This document shows positions 1-6,418 of a stretch of 9,986 nucleotides of DNA, in pieces. A program made the position numbers and the translations under genes. This DNA comes from Candidatus Avacholeplasma faecigallinarum (GTDB lineage: Bacteria; Bacillota_I; Bacilli_A; Acholeplasmatales; Anaeroplasmataceae). The stretch lies in contig DVKU01000025.1 in assembly GCA_018715825.1 (NCBI GenBank), positions 1 to 9,986 of the forward strand, in the 5' to 3' direction. Position 1 is the stretch's first letter. Each line of letters begins with the position of its first letter. The notes beneath the pieces were generated by a model. It was not told the origin of the DNA and made no database searches. It was given only the letters and a program-made list of their open reading frames with translations.

Positions 1-125
1 TTAATTGTTTTTTGTTTGATTTTACCATCAACTCTATAACCTTCAACGACTCGAACTTGAGTTTTAATACCATCTTTTCTTTTATGCTTATCATATCTAA
101 TCACAAAAAAAACACCACCAATCAT
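1..125 (-). CDS. IS transposase, N-terminal fragment (IS1634/IS4-superfamily-like)
   Basis: This reading frame is open to the left edge, so only about the first 34-41 residues are present. It contains a basic stretch followed by VRVVEGYRVDGKIKQKTI. The pattern V-x-S/G-Y-R-x-x-G-K-x-K-Q-x-T-I is the typical start of IS1634-type transposases of the IS4 (DDE) superfamily; that assignment comes from memory of the family and was not searched. The catalytic DDE residues would lie outside the window. Two starts are possible. ATG at 125 would leave a leader of only about 3 bases after the predicted promoter. GTG at 104 has GGTGGTG eight bases upstream and is the better choice. Eight consecutive A residues (plus strand 105-112) lie between that ribosome binding site and the GTG. 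Whether the element is intact cannot be judged. Confidence 0.68.
   Translation of the reverse strand, partial: MIGGVFFVIRYDKHKRKDGIKTQVRVVEGYRVDGKIKQKTI
113..119 (-). promoter_or_regulatory. Ribosome binding site deciding the transposase GTG start
   Basis: GGTGGTG on the minus strand lies eight bases (all T) before GTG at 104-102. The upstream ATG at 125 has no purine-rich site and almost no leader, so this element favours the GTG start. Confidence 0.45.
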
Positions 126-134
126 TCTAAATAT

Positions 135-163
135 ATTATAGCACAAAGTATAGCATAACGCAA
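135..163 (-). promoter_or_regulatory. Promoter of the transposase gene
   Basis: Read on the minus strand, TTGCGT (163-158) and a perfect TATAAT (140-135) are separated by exactly 17 bases. TGC directly before the -10 box makes it an extended -10. Transcription would start near 128, just upstream of the transposase reading frame. This is the best-matching promoter seen in the window. Confidence 0.7.
149..159. repeat. 11-base direct repeat, copy 1
   Basis: TATAGCATAAC on the plus strand occurs here and again at 217-227, flanking the hairpin at 177-217. The core TATAGCA occurs a third time at 137-143. Read on the minus strand the core is TGCTATA, which resembles an extended -10 element, so the copies may be promoter-like sequence or part of the IS end. 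Confidence 0.5.
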
Positions 164-170
164 TAAAATA

Positions 171-217
171 AAGAAAAAAGTGAGAAAATATACGCATTTT
201 AGCATTTTTCTCACTTT
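171..217 (-). terminator. Hairpin terminator between the suf genes and the transposase
   Basis: A perfect 12-bp inverted repeat (177-188 with 206-217) encloses a 17-base loop. Read on the minus strand it is followed by TTTCTTTATTTTATT, giving a T-rich tail as expected for an intrinsic terminator. The loop is longer than usual and the stem is AT-rich with a GTGAG core, so it is weaker than the terminator at 274-299. It lies just upstream of the transposase promoter and would stop readthrough from the suf operon into the transposase. Confidence 0.6.
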
Positions 218-227
218 ATAGCATAAC
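217..227. repeat. 11-base direct repeat, copy 2
   Basis: This is the second exact copy of the 11-base sequence at 149-159, lying just outside the 12-bp hairpin. Its role is unknown. It could lie near the outer end of the IS element, but the other end is outside the window and no terminal inverted repeat can be confirmed. Confidence 0.45.
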
Positions 228-269
228 AACTGTAAAACTCAGGTTATAACATAAAATATTATTTATAAC

Positions 270-299
270 AAAAATAAAGCTAGCCTAAGCTAGCTTTAT
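270..299 (-). terminator. Intrinsic terminator of the suf operon
   Basis: A perfect 11-bp stem (274-284 with 289-299) with a four-base loop begins five bases after the sufB stop codon. On the minus strand it is followed by TTTTG (273-269). Stem, tight loop and T tract together make a convincing Rho-independent terminator for the whole leuS-to-sufB unit. Confidence 0.88.
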
Positions 300-303
300 A
301 ATT

Positions 304-1713
304 TTAACCAATTGAATCAGTCATTTCTAATTTTATTAATCGATTAAGCTCAACAGCATACTCCATTGGTAACTCCCTAGAAAATGGCTCAATAAATCCC
401 ATAACAATCATTTCTGTTGCCTCAGTCTCTGTTAGACCTCTACTCATCAAATAAAATAATTGTTCTTCATTAACCTTAGACACAGTAGCCTCATGTTCAA
501 TATACATATCACCATTTTTACCAATATTAGTAGGGATTGTATCAGAAGTAGATTGACCATCTAAAATCAATGTATCACATTCTACGTGGCTTCTAGCACC
601 AATTGCCTTTTTAGATGCTGAGACTAAACCACGATAATTTACCTTACCCCCACCACGACAAATACTTTTTGAAATAATAGTAGATGTTGTATTTTCACCA
701 ATATGAATCATTTTTGCGCCTGTATCTTGAAGTTGATTTTCAGAGGCAAAAGCTATAGACACTGTTGTTCCCTTTGCTCCAACTCCTTGTAAAATACAAG
801 CTGGATATTTCATATTAATGCCTGAACCAATATTACCATCTATCCATTCCATATGACCATAATCATCAACTAAAGTTCTTTTTGTAACTAAGTTGATAAT
901 ATTATTTGACCAATTTTGAACAGTAGAGTAACGACAATGAGCTCTCTTTTTAACATAAATTTCTACTACTGCCGCATGTAATGAATCTTTTGAATATTGA
1001 GGTGCTGTACAACCCTCAACATAATGAATATCGGCATCATCATCAACAATAATTAAAGTTCTTTCAAACTGACCCATACGCTCAGAATTTATTCTAAAAT
1101 ATGATTGAACTGGCTTTGTAAGCTTAACTCCTTTAGGAACATAAATAAATGATCCACCACTCCAAACAGCACTATTTAAAGCTGCGTATTTATTGTCAGT
1201 ATATGGAACAATCTTACCAAAATATTCTTTGACCAAATCAGGATATTTTTTTACAGCTGTATCTGTATCACAAAATATAACTCCTAAATCATCAAGTTCC
1301 TTTAAATTATTATGATAAACAACCTCAGATTCAAATTGGGTTGAAGTACCTGCTAAATACTTAGCTTCAGCCTCAGGGATGCCTAATTTATCGAAGGTAT
1401 CCTTAATTTCTACAGGAACATCTTCCCAATTATTCTCAGTTTGTTTAGATGACTTAATGTAATAAGTATATTCATCAAAATCTATACTAGATAAATCTGG
1501 TCCCCATTTAGGATTTTGAAGCTTTAAAAAAGCCTCATAAGCGTTTAATCTAAATTCTAGCATCCAATCTGGTTCATTTTTAGCCTTAGAAATAAACTTA
1601 ATAACTTCTCTATTTAGTCCCTTACCAGAGGATAATACAGTTTTAGCATTGGTAGTAAATCCATATTTATAATCACCAACTATAGATTTGATATCATCAT
1701 TATTTTTGCTCAT
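304..1713 (-). CDS. sufB: Fe-S cluster assembly scaffold protein SufB
   Basis: SufB is the main scaffold subunit of the cytoplasmic SufBCD complex, on which new Fe-S clusters are built. The 469-residue product has the usual full length. The central beta-helix region carries the SufB hallmark EGCTAP (Cys235, equivalent by motif to the conserved Cys254 of E. coli), then [31 protein letters not shown] follows, with Cys379 in the place of the cluster-forming Cys405 of E. coli. [21 protein letters not shown] follows at about 406-425. The start codon overlaps the end of sufU by 14 bases, and GGAGG lies six bases upstream inside sufU, so translation is probably coupled to sufU. It is the last gene of the operon and is followed directly by a terminator. 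The C-terminal LFYLMSRGL segment is shared with SufD, including a 21-base stretch of identical DNA. Confidence 0.97.
   Translation of the reverse strand: MSKNNDDIKSIVGDYKYGFTTNAKTVLSSGKGLNREVIKFISKAKNEPDWMLEFRLNAYEAFLKLQNPKWGPDLSSIDFDEYTYYIKSSKQTENNWEDVPVEIKDTFDKLGIPEAEAKYLAGTSTQFESEVVYHNNLKELDDLGVIFCDTDTAVKKYPDLVKEYFGKIVPYTDNKYAALNSAVWSGGSFIYVPKGVKLTKPVQSYFRINSERMGQFERTLIIVDDDADIHYVEGCTAPQYSKDSLHAAVVEIYVKKRAHCRYSTVQNWSNNIINLVTKRTLVDDYGHMEWIDGNIGSGINMKYPACILQGVGAKGTTVSIAFASENQLQDTGAKMIHIGENTTSTIISKSICRGGGKVNYRGLVSASKKAIGARSHVECDTLILDGQSTSDTIPTNIGKNGDMYIEHEATVSKVNEEQLFYLMSRGLTETEATEMIVMGFIEPFSRELPMEYAVELNRLIKLEMTDSIG
436..456. repeat. 21-base identity shared by sufB and sufD (sufB copy)
   Basis: This stretch encodes the LFYLMSRG region of SufB and is identical base for base to 3488-3508 in sufD. 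The two proteins are paralogues and the motif is conserved, so common descent with codon constraint explains much of it. Identity at every synonymous position in genes this diverged is notable. Confidence 0.8.
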
Positions 1714-2140
1714 GCTCTACCTCCGTAATAGCTTGCTCTATTGCTTTCCAGGAAAGAGTGGCACATTTTATTCTAGCTGGAAAATCTTTAACTCCCATAT
1801 AGGCAATAGCTTCACCTAATGCTTCCTCATCTTGAGGCTCTTTACCCATAACAAGTCCATAAAAATCATAAATAATTTTTTTGGCTTCCTCAACTGATTT
1901 TCCCTTTAAAGTATCACTCATAACTGAAGCTGATGAGCAACAAATAGAACAACCATGTCCATCGTGACGTATATCTTCAACCTTACCATTTTTAATTAGT
2001 ATTTCAACATTCATGTCATCGCCACATGAGGGATTGTTTAAGTGGACAAAATGATAGTCTGAAGATTTCTTTAATCCTTTATTTTTAGGGTTTTTATAAT
2101 TATCCATTATAACAGTTCTATATAAAGTATTTAAATCCAT
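1700..2140 (-). CDS. sufU: Zinc-dependent sulfurtransferase SufU
   Basis: SufU accepts persulfide sulfur from SufS and passes it to the SufBCD scaffold; it belongs to the IscU-like fold family and acts in the cytoplasm. The 146 residues carry the expected zinc ligands: Cys39 and Asp41 in NNPSCGDD, Cys64 in GHGCSI, and Cys126 in [14 protein letters not shown]. The insert between the second and third ligands (roughly 78-112) is the feature separating SufU from IscU. Two additional cysteines (67 and 68 in CSICCSS) occur where B. subtilis SufU has other small residues. AGGAG (2153-2149) lies eight bases before the ATG and overlaps the TAG stop of sufS, pointing to coupled translation. The 3' end overlaps the start of sufB. 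Confidence 0.96.
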   Translation of the reverse strand: MDLNTLYRTVIMDNYKNPKNKGLKKSSDYHFVHLNNPSCGDDMNVEILIKNGKVEDIRHDGHGCSICCSSASVMSDTLKGKSVEEAKKIIYDFYGLVMGKEPQDEEALGEAIAYMGVKDFPARIKCATLSWKAIEQAITEVEHEQK

Positions 2141-2148
2141 AATATCAT

Positions 2149-2154
2149 CTCCTA
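2149..2154 (-). promoter_or_regulatory. Ribosome binding site of sufU embedded in the sufS stop codon
   Basis: On the minus strand the sufS stop TAG (2154-2152) is the first part of TAGGAG, and AGGAG is eight bases before the sufU ATG. Ribosomes ending sufS therefore sit on the sufU initiation site. Confidence 0.75.
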
Positions 2155-3357
2155 AAACATACTAAAGAAATCACGAGCTTCTTTTACACCTTCAACAAAT
2201 TTTATTACATCATTCATATTGTTATAAAAATAAAATGAGGCTCTTACTGTTCCAATAGTGTTTAACCATGATGTGATTAACTGAGCACAATGATGGCCAG
2301 CTCTTATACAAACATCATCCTTATCAAACACACTAGCTGCATCATGTGGATGAACTCCTTTTATATTAAAAGAGATTATACCAGTTTCACAGCTTGGATT
2401 ATATATTATAATATCAGGTATTTCTTTAAGACGCTTTAATGCCTCTTCCTTTAACATATATTCGTACTTACTAATATTATCTAAACCAATAGATTCTATA
2501 TACTCACATGCTTTTGCCAAACCTATAGCCCCAGCTATAATAGGAGTACCAGCCTCAAATTTATAAGGTGGCATCTTAAATGTCATACTATCCTTTGTAA
2601 CAGTGTCGGCCATATCGCCTCCAAATTCAATTGGTGGCATTTTATCTAATAACTCTTTTTTACCATATAAAACGCCTATTCCAGTTGGACCACAAAGCTT
2701 ATGACCAGAAAAAGCTAGAAAATCACAATCTAGATCTTTAACATCAACCTTCATATGGGGAACAGCTTGTGCACCATCTACAATTACAATAGCTCCTACT
2801 TCGTGAGCTAATTTAATAATCTCTTTAATTGGAGTTATATAACCCATAACATTAGATACATAAGTTAATGCTACAACCTTTGTTTTATTAGTTAATACAC
2901 TTTTGAAAGCCTCTATAGTTATTCTACCCTCAGAATTTAAAGGTACATATTTTATAACAGCCTTTCTTACGTTACATACATTATTCCAAGGCATATGAGA
3001 TGAATGATGCTCTAACTCGCTTGTTATTATCTCATCGCCCTCATTAATAAAGTTTAATCCATAGCTTGATGCTACTAAGTTAAGAGATTGAGATGCCCCT
3101 CTTGTAAATACAATTTCTTCAAAAGATGAATTAATAAATTTGGCAATCGTATTACGAGCTTGCTCATATAACTCAGTAGCCTCATAAGATAACTTATAAA
3201 CACCTCTATGAACGTTTACTCCCAATTTAGAATTATAATCATTTACAGCCTTAATAACGCAATCAGGCTTAAGGGCCATAGCTGCATTATCTAAATAGGC
3301 CAAATTAGGATTATCTCTTAAAACCGGAAAATCCTGTCTAATTTTATCTAAATTCAT
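2152..3357 (-). CDS. sufS: Cysteine desulfurase SufS
   Basis: SufS is a pyridoxal-phosphate enzyme that converts cysteine to alanine and holds the released sulfur as a persulfide for SufU. Counting from the ATG at 3357 (401 residues), the N-terminal region has the LDNAA motif, EHHSSHMPW carries the conserved active-site histidine, VDGAQ binds the cofactor, and Lys220 in FSGHKLCGPTG forms the Schiff base. The short-loop motif RAGHHCAQ places the catalytic Cys at 357, typical of group II (SufS-type) desulfurases. The HPHD motif (around 336-339) contains the histidine that in B. subtilis exchanges the zinc ligand with SufU. An in-frame TTG at 3372 inside sufD could extend the protein by five residues. 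The ATG is preferred because it aligns better with family starts and follows the sufD stop by four bases. The upstream ribosome binding site is weak, suggesting coupling to sufD. Confidence 0.96.
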   Translation of the reverse strand: MNLDKIRQDFPVLRDNPNLAYLDNAAMALKPDCVIKAVNDYNSKLGVNVHRGVYKLSYEATELYEQARNTIAKFINSSFEEIVFTRGASQSLNLVASSYGLNFINEGDEIITSELEHHSSHMPWNNVCNVRKAVIKYVPLNSEGRITIEAFKSVLTNKTKVVALTYVSNVMGYITPIKEIIKLAHEVGAIVIVDGAQAVPHMKVDVKDLDCDFLAFSGHKLCGPTGIGVLYGKKELLDKMPPIEFGGDMADTVTKDSMTFKMPPYKFEAGTPIIAGAIGLAKACEYIESIGLDNISKYEYMLKEEALKRLKEIPDIIIYNPSCETGIISFNIKGVHPHDAASVFDKDDVCIRAGHHCAQLITSWLNTIGTVRASFYFYNNMNDVIKFVEGVKEARDFFSMF

Positions 3358-3361
3358 TTTA

Positions 3362-4147
3362 TCACTTCTCAATCATTTTTGAAATTTCATTATCTATTCT
3401 TTCTTTCATTTCATCATCCTCTAAGGAATCTATAAAAGGCTTGATAATTCCTTGAAGAATTAATAAAAAAGCTTCATTTTTATTTAAACCTCTACTCATC
3501 AAATAAAACAAGTCATCATCACTCATTTTACCAATTGCAGCACCATGATTAGCAAAGCAATCATATTCATCTATAAGTAAAATAGGTTTAGCACATACAC
3601 TAGAATCATTATCCATTATAATTCCTCTAGTTAATTGTTGACACCTTGACTTACTCATAGTCTTACTAATCTTTCCTGTTATATCAAAATTTATATCTCC
3701 CTTATTAAAGGCTACAGCTACATTATTAACATTAGATAAAGTTTGTTTAGCATTATGATTAACATTTTGCTTTAAATAACTACAATAAGATGAAGCTATG
3801 CATAATGTTTTAATTAAAGCCTCAGCATTTTCAACCTCTAAATCAACACATAAATTTTCTTTTGTTTCAATTAAGGCAATCTGAGTATAATTTAACTTAC
3901 CATTTACATTGAAATGTCTTCTACAATCTATAGAATCTGTTACCAAATAATTTAAGGTCGAATTTTGACTAACAAGTATTTCAATCTCACTATTTTTACT
4001 ATTATCTATAATAGTAGCAATAATATTAGGTTCTATTACAACACTGCAATCATTATCAATTAAAAAGGCATCATTAGAATTTTGGATAATATATTTACCA
4101 TCAACTACTGGTAAATCTTTAACTGGTTTAACATTTAATTTTTTCAT
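3362..4147 (-). CDS. sufD: Fe-S cluster assembly protein SufD, short form
   Basis: SufD is the partner of SufB in the SufBCD scaffold and is needed for iron entry and cluster formation. This protein has only 261 residues, against well over 400 in E. coli or B. subtilis. It keeps the beta-helix core and the C-terminal SufC-binding region: [31 protein letters not shown] is diagnostic, and His201 in NHGA corresponds by motif to the functional His360 of E. coli SufD. The usual N-terminal helical domain appears to be absent. No upstream frame of sufC resembles it, and sufC ends just two bases before the ATG, so this is not a visible frameshift. No good ribosome binding site precedes the start, so translation is probably coupled to sufC. 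The gene lacks internal stops and looks functional. Confidence 0.92.
   Translation of the reverse strand: MKKLNVKPVKDLPVVDGKYIIQNSNDAFLIDNDCSVVIEPNIIATIIDNSKNSEIEILVSQNSTLNYLVTDSIDCRRHFNVNGKLNYTQIALIETKENLCVDLEVENAEALIKTLCIASSYCSYLKQNVNHNAKQTLSNVNNVAVAFNKGDINFDITGKISKTMSKSRCQQLTRGIIMDNDSSVCAKPILLIDEYDCFANHGAAIGKMSDDDLFYLMSRGLNKNEAFLLILQGIIKPFIDSLEDDEMKERIDNEISKMIEK
3488..3508. repeat. 21-base identity shared by sufB and sufD (sufD copy)
   Basis: This is the second copy of the sequence at 436-456, in the same orientation and the same position of the homologous protein motif. Recombination between the copies would remove sufU, sufS and most of sufD and sufB. Confidence 0.8.
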
Positions 4148-4149
4148 AA

Positions 4150-4965
4150 TTATTTACCAGCATGAGCACAGGCACCTAATAAAGCATGACTTCTCTTTTC
4201 TTCTTCAGACTCTATTTGGATGCCAAGCTCCTCCTTTACCCAATCATAGCCTTGTTGATCTATTTTAGCAATAAGCTCTTTACCACCAGTTTTTACTATC
4301 TTTCCATTAATCATAATATGCACATAATCAGGCTTGATATAGTCTAAAAGTCTTTCATAATGTGTGATTAATAAACATCCAAAATTATCGCTAACCATAT
4401 TTTGAACGTTTTCTCCAACTATTCTTAAGGCGTCAACATCTAAACCTGAATCAATTTCATCTAATATAGCAAACTTTGGCTTAAGCATTTTCATTTGTAA
4501 GATTTCATTACGCTTTTTTTCTCCACCTGAAAAGCCTTCATTTAAATATCTATGCGCTAAATCATCAGGCATTTTTAATTCTTGACAAGCCTTATCAAAA
4601 GAACGGATGAATGAAAATAATGAAACATCCTTTCCTGTTGTTGCCTTCATTGCACTTCTTATGAAATCACTATTAGTAACTCCTGGCACCTCAGCTGGAT
4701 ATTGATATGCTAAAAAAATACCTTTTCTAGCACGTTCATCAACAGCTAAATTTAATATTGATTCGCCATTTAGGCTTATATCTCCACTAGTTACCTTATA
4801 TTTAGGTTGACCCATAATTATTGATGATAAAGTTGATTTTCCTGTTCCGTTAGGGCCCATAATAGCATGAACCTCACCGGTTTTAATTTCCAAATCAACA
4901 CCTTTTAAAATCTTTTTATCTTCAATTTCAGCACATAGGCCACTAATCTTTAAAACATCATTCAT
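4150..4965 (-). CDS. sufC: Fe-S cluster assembly ATPase SufC
   Basis: SufC is the cytoplasmic ABC-type ATPase that drives conformational changes of the SufB-SufD scaffold. All nucleotide-binding motifs are visible in 271 residues: Walker A GPNGTGKST (37-45), the Q-loop YQYP (87-90) typical of SufC, signature FSGGEKKR (145-152), Walker B FAILDEIDSGLD with Glu170, and the switch histidine His202 in ITHYERLL. The usual family end is around GYDWVKEELGI (239-249). Here about 22 extra residues follow, rich in Glu, Ser and Ala and ending in HALLGACAHAGK. The ATG lies within the last codons of the FUSC-type gene (8-base overlap), with TAAGGT eight bases upstream. No convincing separate promoter was found ahead of it, so expression likely depends on the upstream genes. 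Confidence 0.97.
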   Translation of the reverse strand: MNDVLKISGLCAEIEDKKILKGVDLEIKTGEVHAIMGPNGTGKSTLSSIIMGQPKYKVTSGDISLNGESILNLAVDERARKGIFLAYQYPAEVPGVTNSDFIRSAMKATTGKDVSLFSFIRSFDKACQELKMPDDLAHRYLNEGFSGGEKKRNEILQMKMLKPKFAILDEIDSGLDVDALRIVGENVQNMVSDNFGCLLITHYERLLDYIKPDYVHIMINGKIVKTGGKELIAKIDQQGYDWVKEELGIQIESEEEKRSHALLGACAHAGK

Positions 4966-6403
4966 TTATATCTACCTTACTTTCTAATTTAGAATACTTT
5001 TTTTGATAATACATCTTAGAAATTTGTTTAAACATTTTATCATAGGATTGCCCCTTGATGGCAATATCAACAAATGATTTGACAGAACTATTATCAAAAA
5101 AAGTAACTGCATAATCACTATTTTTGAGTAAGTGATTAGATAAAGAGCTAGTTGACATACCGACAATTCGTAAATTTCTATCTTTACAATATTGCTTTAA
5201 AACATTAAGCTTTTCTATCTCTTTACTATATATTTTCATATATTTTAATTCTGGAACAATTTCAGAATTATCAAAATAATCATAAACTTGAACAAATACC
5301 TTATCCTTTAATTTTGAAGTAGTTAAGTCATTAATCATTTTACTTACTTTTTCTATTCTTTCAACTATTAAATAGTATAAAACGTTTCCGCAATTTAAAT
5401 CAGGCATATGGAAACTACAATAGCTAGCATTCTTCTTAGACTGCATATAAAGTCTTTCTCCTATATTATCTATCGAATTACTACAAATATGTAAAACATC
5501 ATCAATAATATAATTTTTAAATGGAGTAACATTTACACTTTTTAAATACTCATCTATTTCTAAGACAGTATCACTACTAATTTCCTCTTTATATAAATAT
5601 TTTAAACTATTAGTATCATATAAAGCAGCACCACTACAACAAATAACAGGATTATTAATACTAACATCATCTAATAGATGCATAAAGGTGGTTGGCGTAC
5701 GAGTCGTAAACAAGGTACAATTCACACCTAAAGACACCAAATTATTTAGCTTATAATTAATAAAGCCTTTTATTTTATCAGTATCCTTTTCTAGTAATCC
5801 CTCAATTCCAATACAAAATAACAAGTCCTTATTTTTATGTAAGTGAGGTAATCTAAAGGAATTGACTAACAATGCAACCAAAACACCTATTATTGTTGAT
5901 AAAATACGATTTATACCAAAAACCCATTCGCCCCATGTAGTAGATATTGTGGCATTAGGATTAACCGTTACAGATAAAAATGTTAATATAGAAACAAAGA
6001 TAGTTGGTCTTTGATTTAATGCCACTCCCATAACAACTACACAAATGGAAACAATTGCCACTAAAGTATATGGAACAAAAAGTTTTATTGGATCATAGCC
6101 AATCAAGCTTGGCCAATTATTACTAAAAACAAATTCATAAATTAATACTAATAAGATACCAATTATACCTCCTATAAAAGAGGCAACACAACGTATTTTT
6201 GCTTGTTCAAGGCTTTTTTTCTTGTTTGGATAGACAGAGTAAGCAGTAGCTATGGCAGCAAAGAAAGGATTATACCATTTAAAGGCAAAGTTCTCCTCTA
6301 CACCATCGATATATTCTACCGTTTTTAATATTAAATATATCATTAAACAAATAAAAATACTTATAGCTGTTTTTATCGTTCTAAGCCCTACTCTTTTAAA
6401 CAT
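4958..6403 (-). CDS. FUSC/ArAE-type membrane protein fused to a degenerate HAD-like domain
   Basis: This 481-residue protein has two parts. Residues about 1-185 hold six hydrophobic segments (near 8-27, 44-58, 70-92, 107-129, 133-148 and 160-182), and the opening GLRTIKTAIS resembles aromatic acid exporter/FUSC-family proteins. Residues about 193-465 resemble a Cof-type HAD phosphatase: a motif-II-like LFTTR (231-235), NPVICCSGAALYD (251-263) matching the Cof NGA segment, the Lys of motif III (Lys398), and the downstream SDYAVTFFDNSSVKSFVDIAI. The catalytic acids are missing: the expected DxDGT is GIEGLL (199-204), and GDxxND is GMSTSS (415-420). Phosphatase activity is therefore unlikely, and the domain may bind a ligand or regulate the membrane part. 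AAGGAG lies five bases before the ATG, 15 bases after leuS, and the 3' end overlaps sufC. Substrate and role are unknown. Confidence 0.78.
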   Translation of the reverse strand: MFKRVGLRTIKTAISIFICLMIYLILKTVEYIDGVEENFAFKWYNPFFAAIATAYSVYPNKKKSLEQAKIRCVASFIGGIIGILLVLIYEFVFSNNWPSLIGYDPIKLFVPYTLVAIVSICVVVMGVALNQRPTIFVSILTFLSVTVNPNATISTTWGEWVFGINRILSTIIGVLVALLVNSFRLPHLHKNKDLLFCIGIEGLLEKDTDKIKGFINYKLNNLVSLGVNCTLFTTRTPTTFMHLLDDVSINNPVICCSGAALYDTNSLKYLYKEEISSDTVLEIDEYLKSVNVTPFKNYIIDDVLHICSNSIDNIGERLYMQSKKNASYCSFHMPDLNCGNVLYYLIVERIEKVSKMINDLTTSKLKDKVFVQVYDYFDNSEIVPELKYMKIYSKEIEKLNVLKQYCKDRNLRIVGMSTSSLSNHLLKNSDYAVTFFDNSSVKSFVDIAIKGQSYDKMFKQISKMYYQKKYSKLESKVDINE

Positions 6404-6418
6404 AGCTACTCCTTATTT

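Noticed and set aside
247..269. TTATAAC repeats near 244-250 and 263-269 as a regulatory site
   Set aside because: They are short, very AT-rich, lie downstream of the operon terminator, and are easily explained by base composition.
3358..3372. TTG start that would add five residues to SufS
   Set aside because: The ATG at 3357 gives the usual SufS N-terminus and follows the sufD stop at a coupling distance. The TTG has no better ribosome binding site.
4984..5166. Minus-strand 60-codon frame inside the FUSC-type gene
   Set aside because: It is out of frame with the large protein-coding frame, which carries recognisable HAD-like segments here. It shows no family features.
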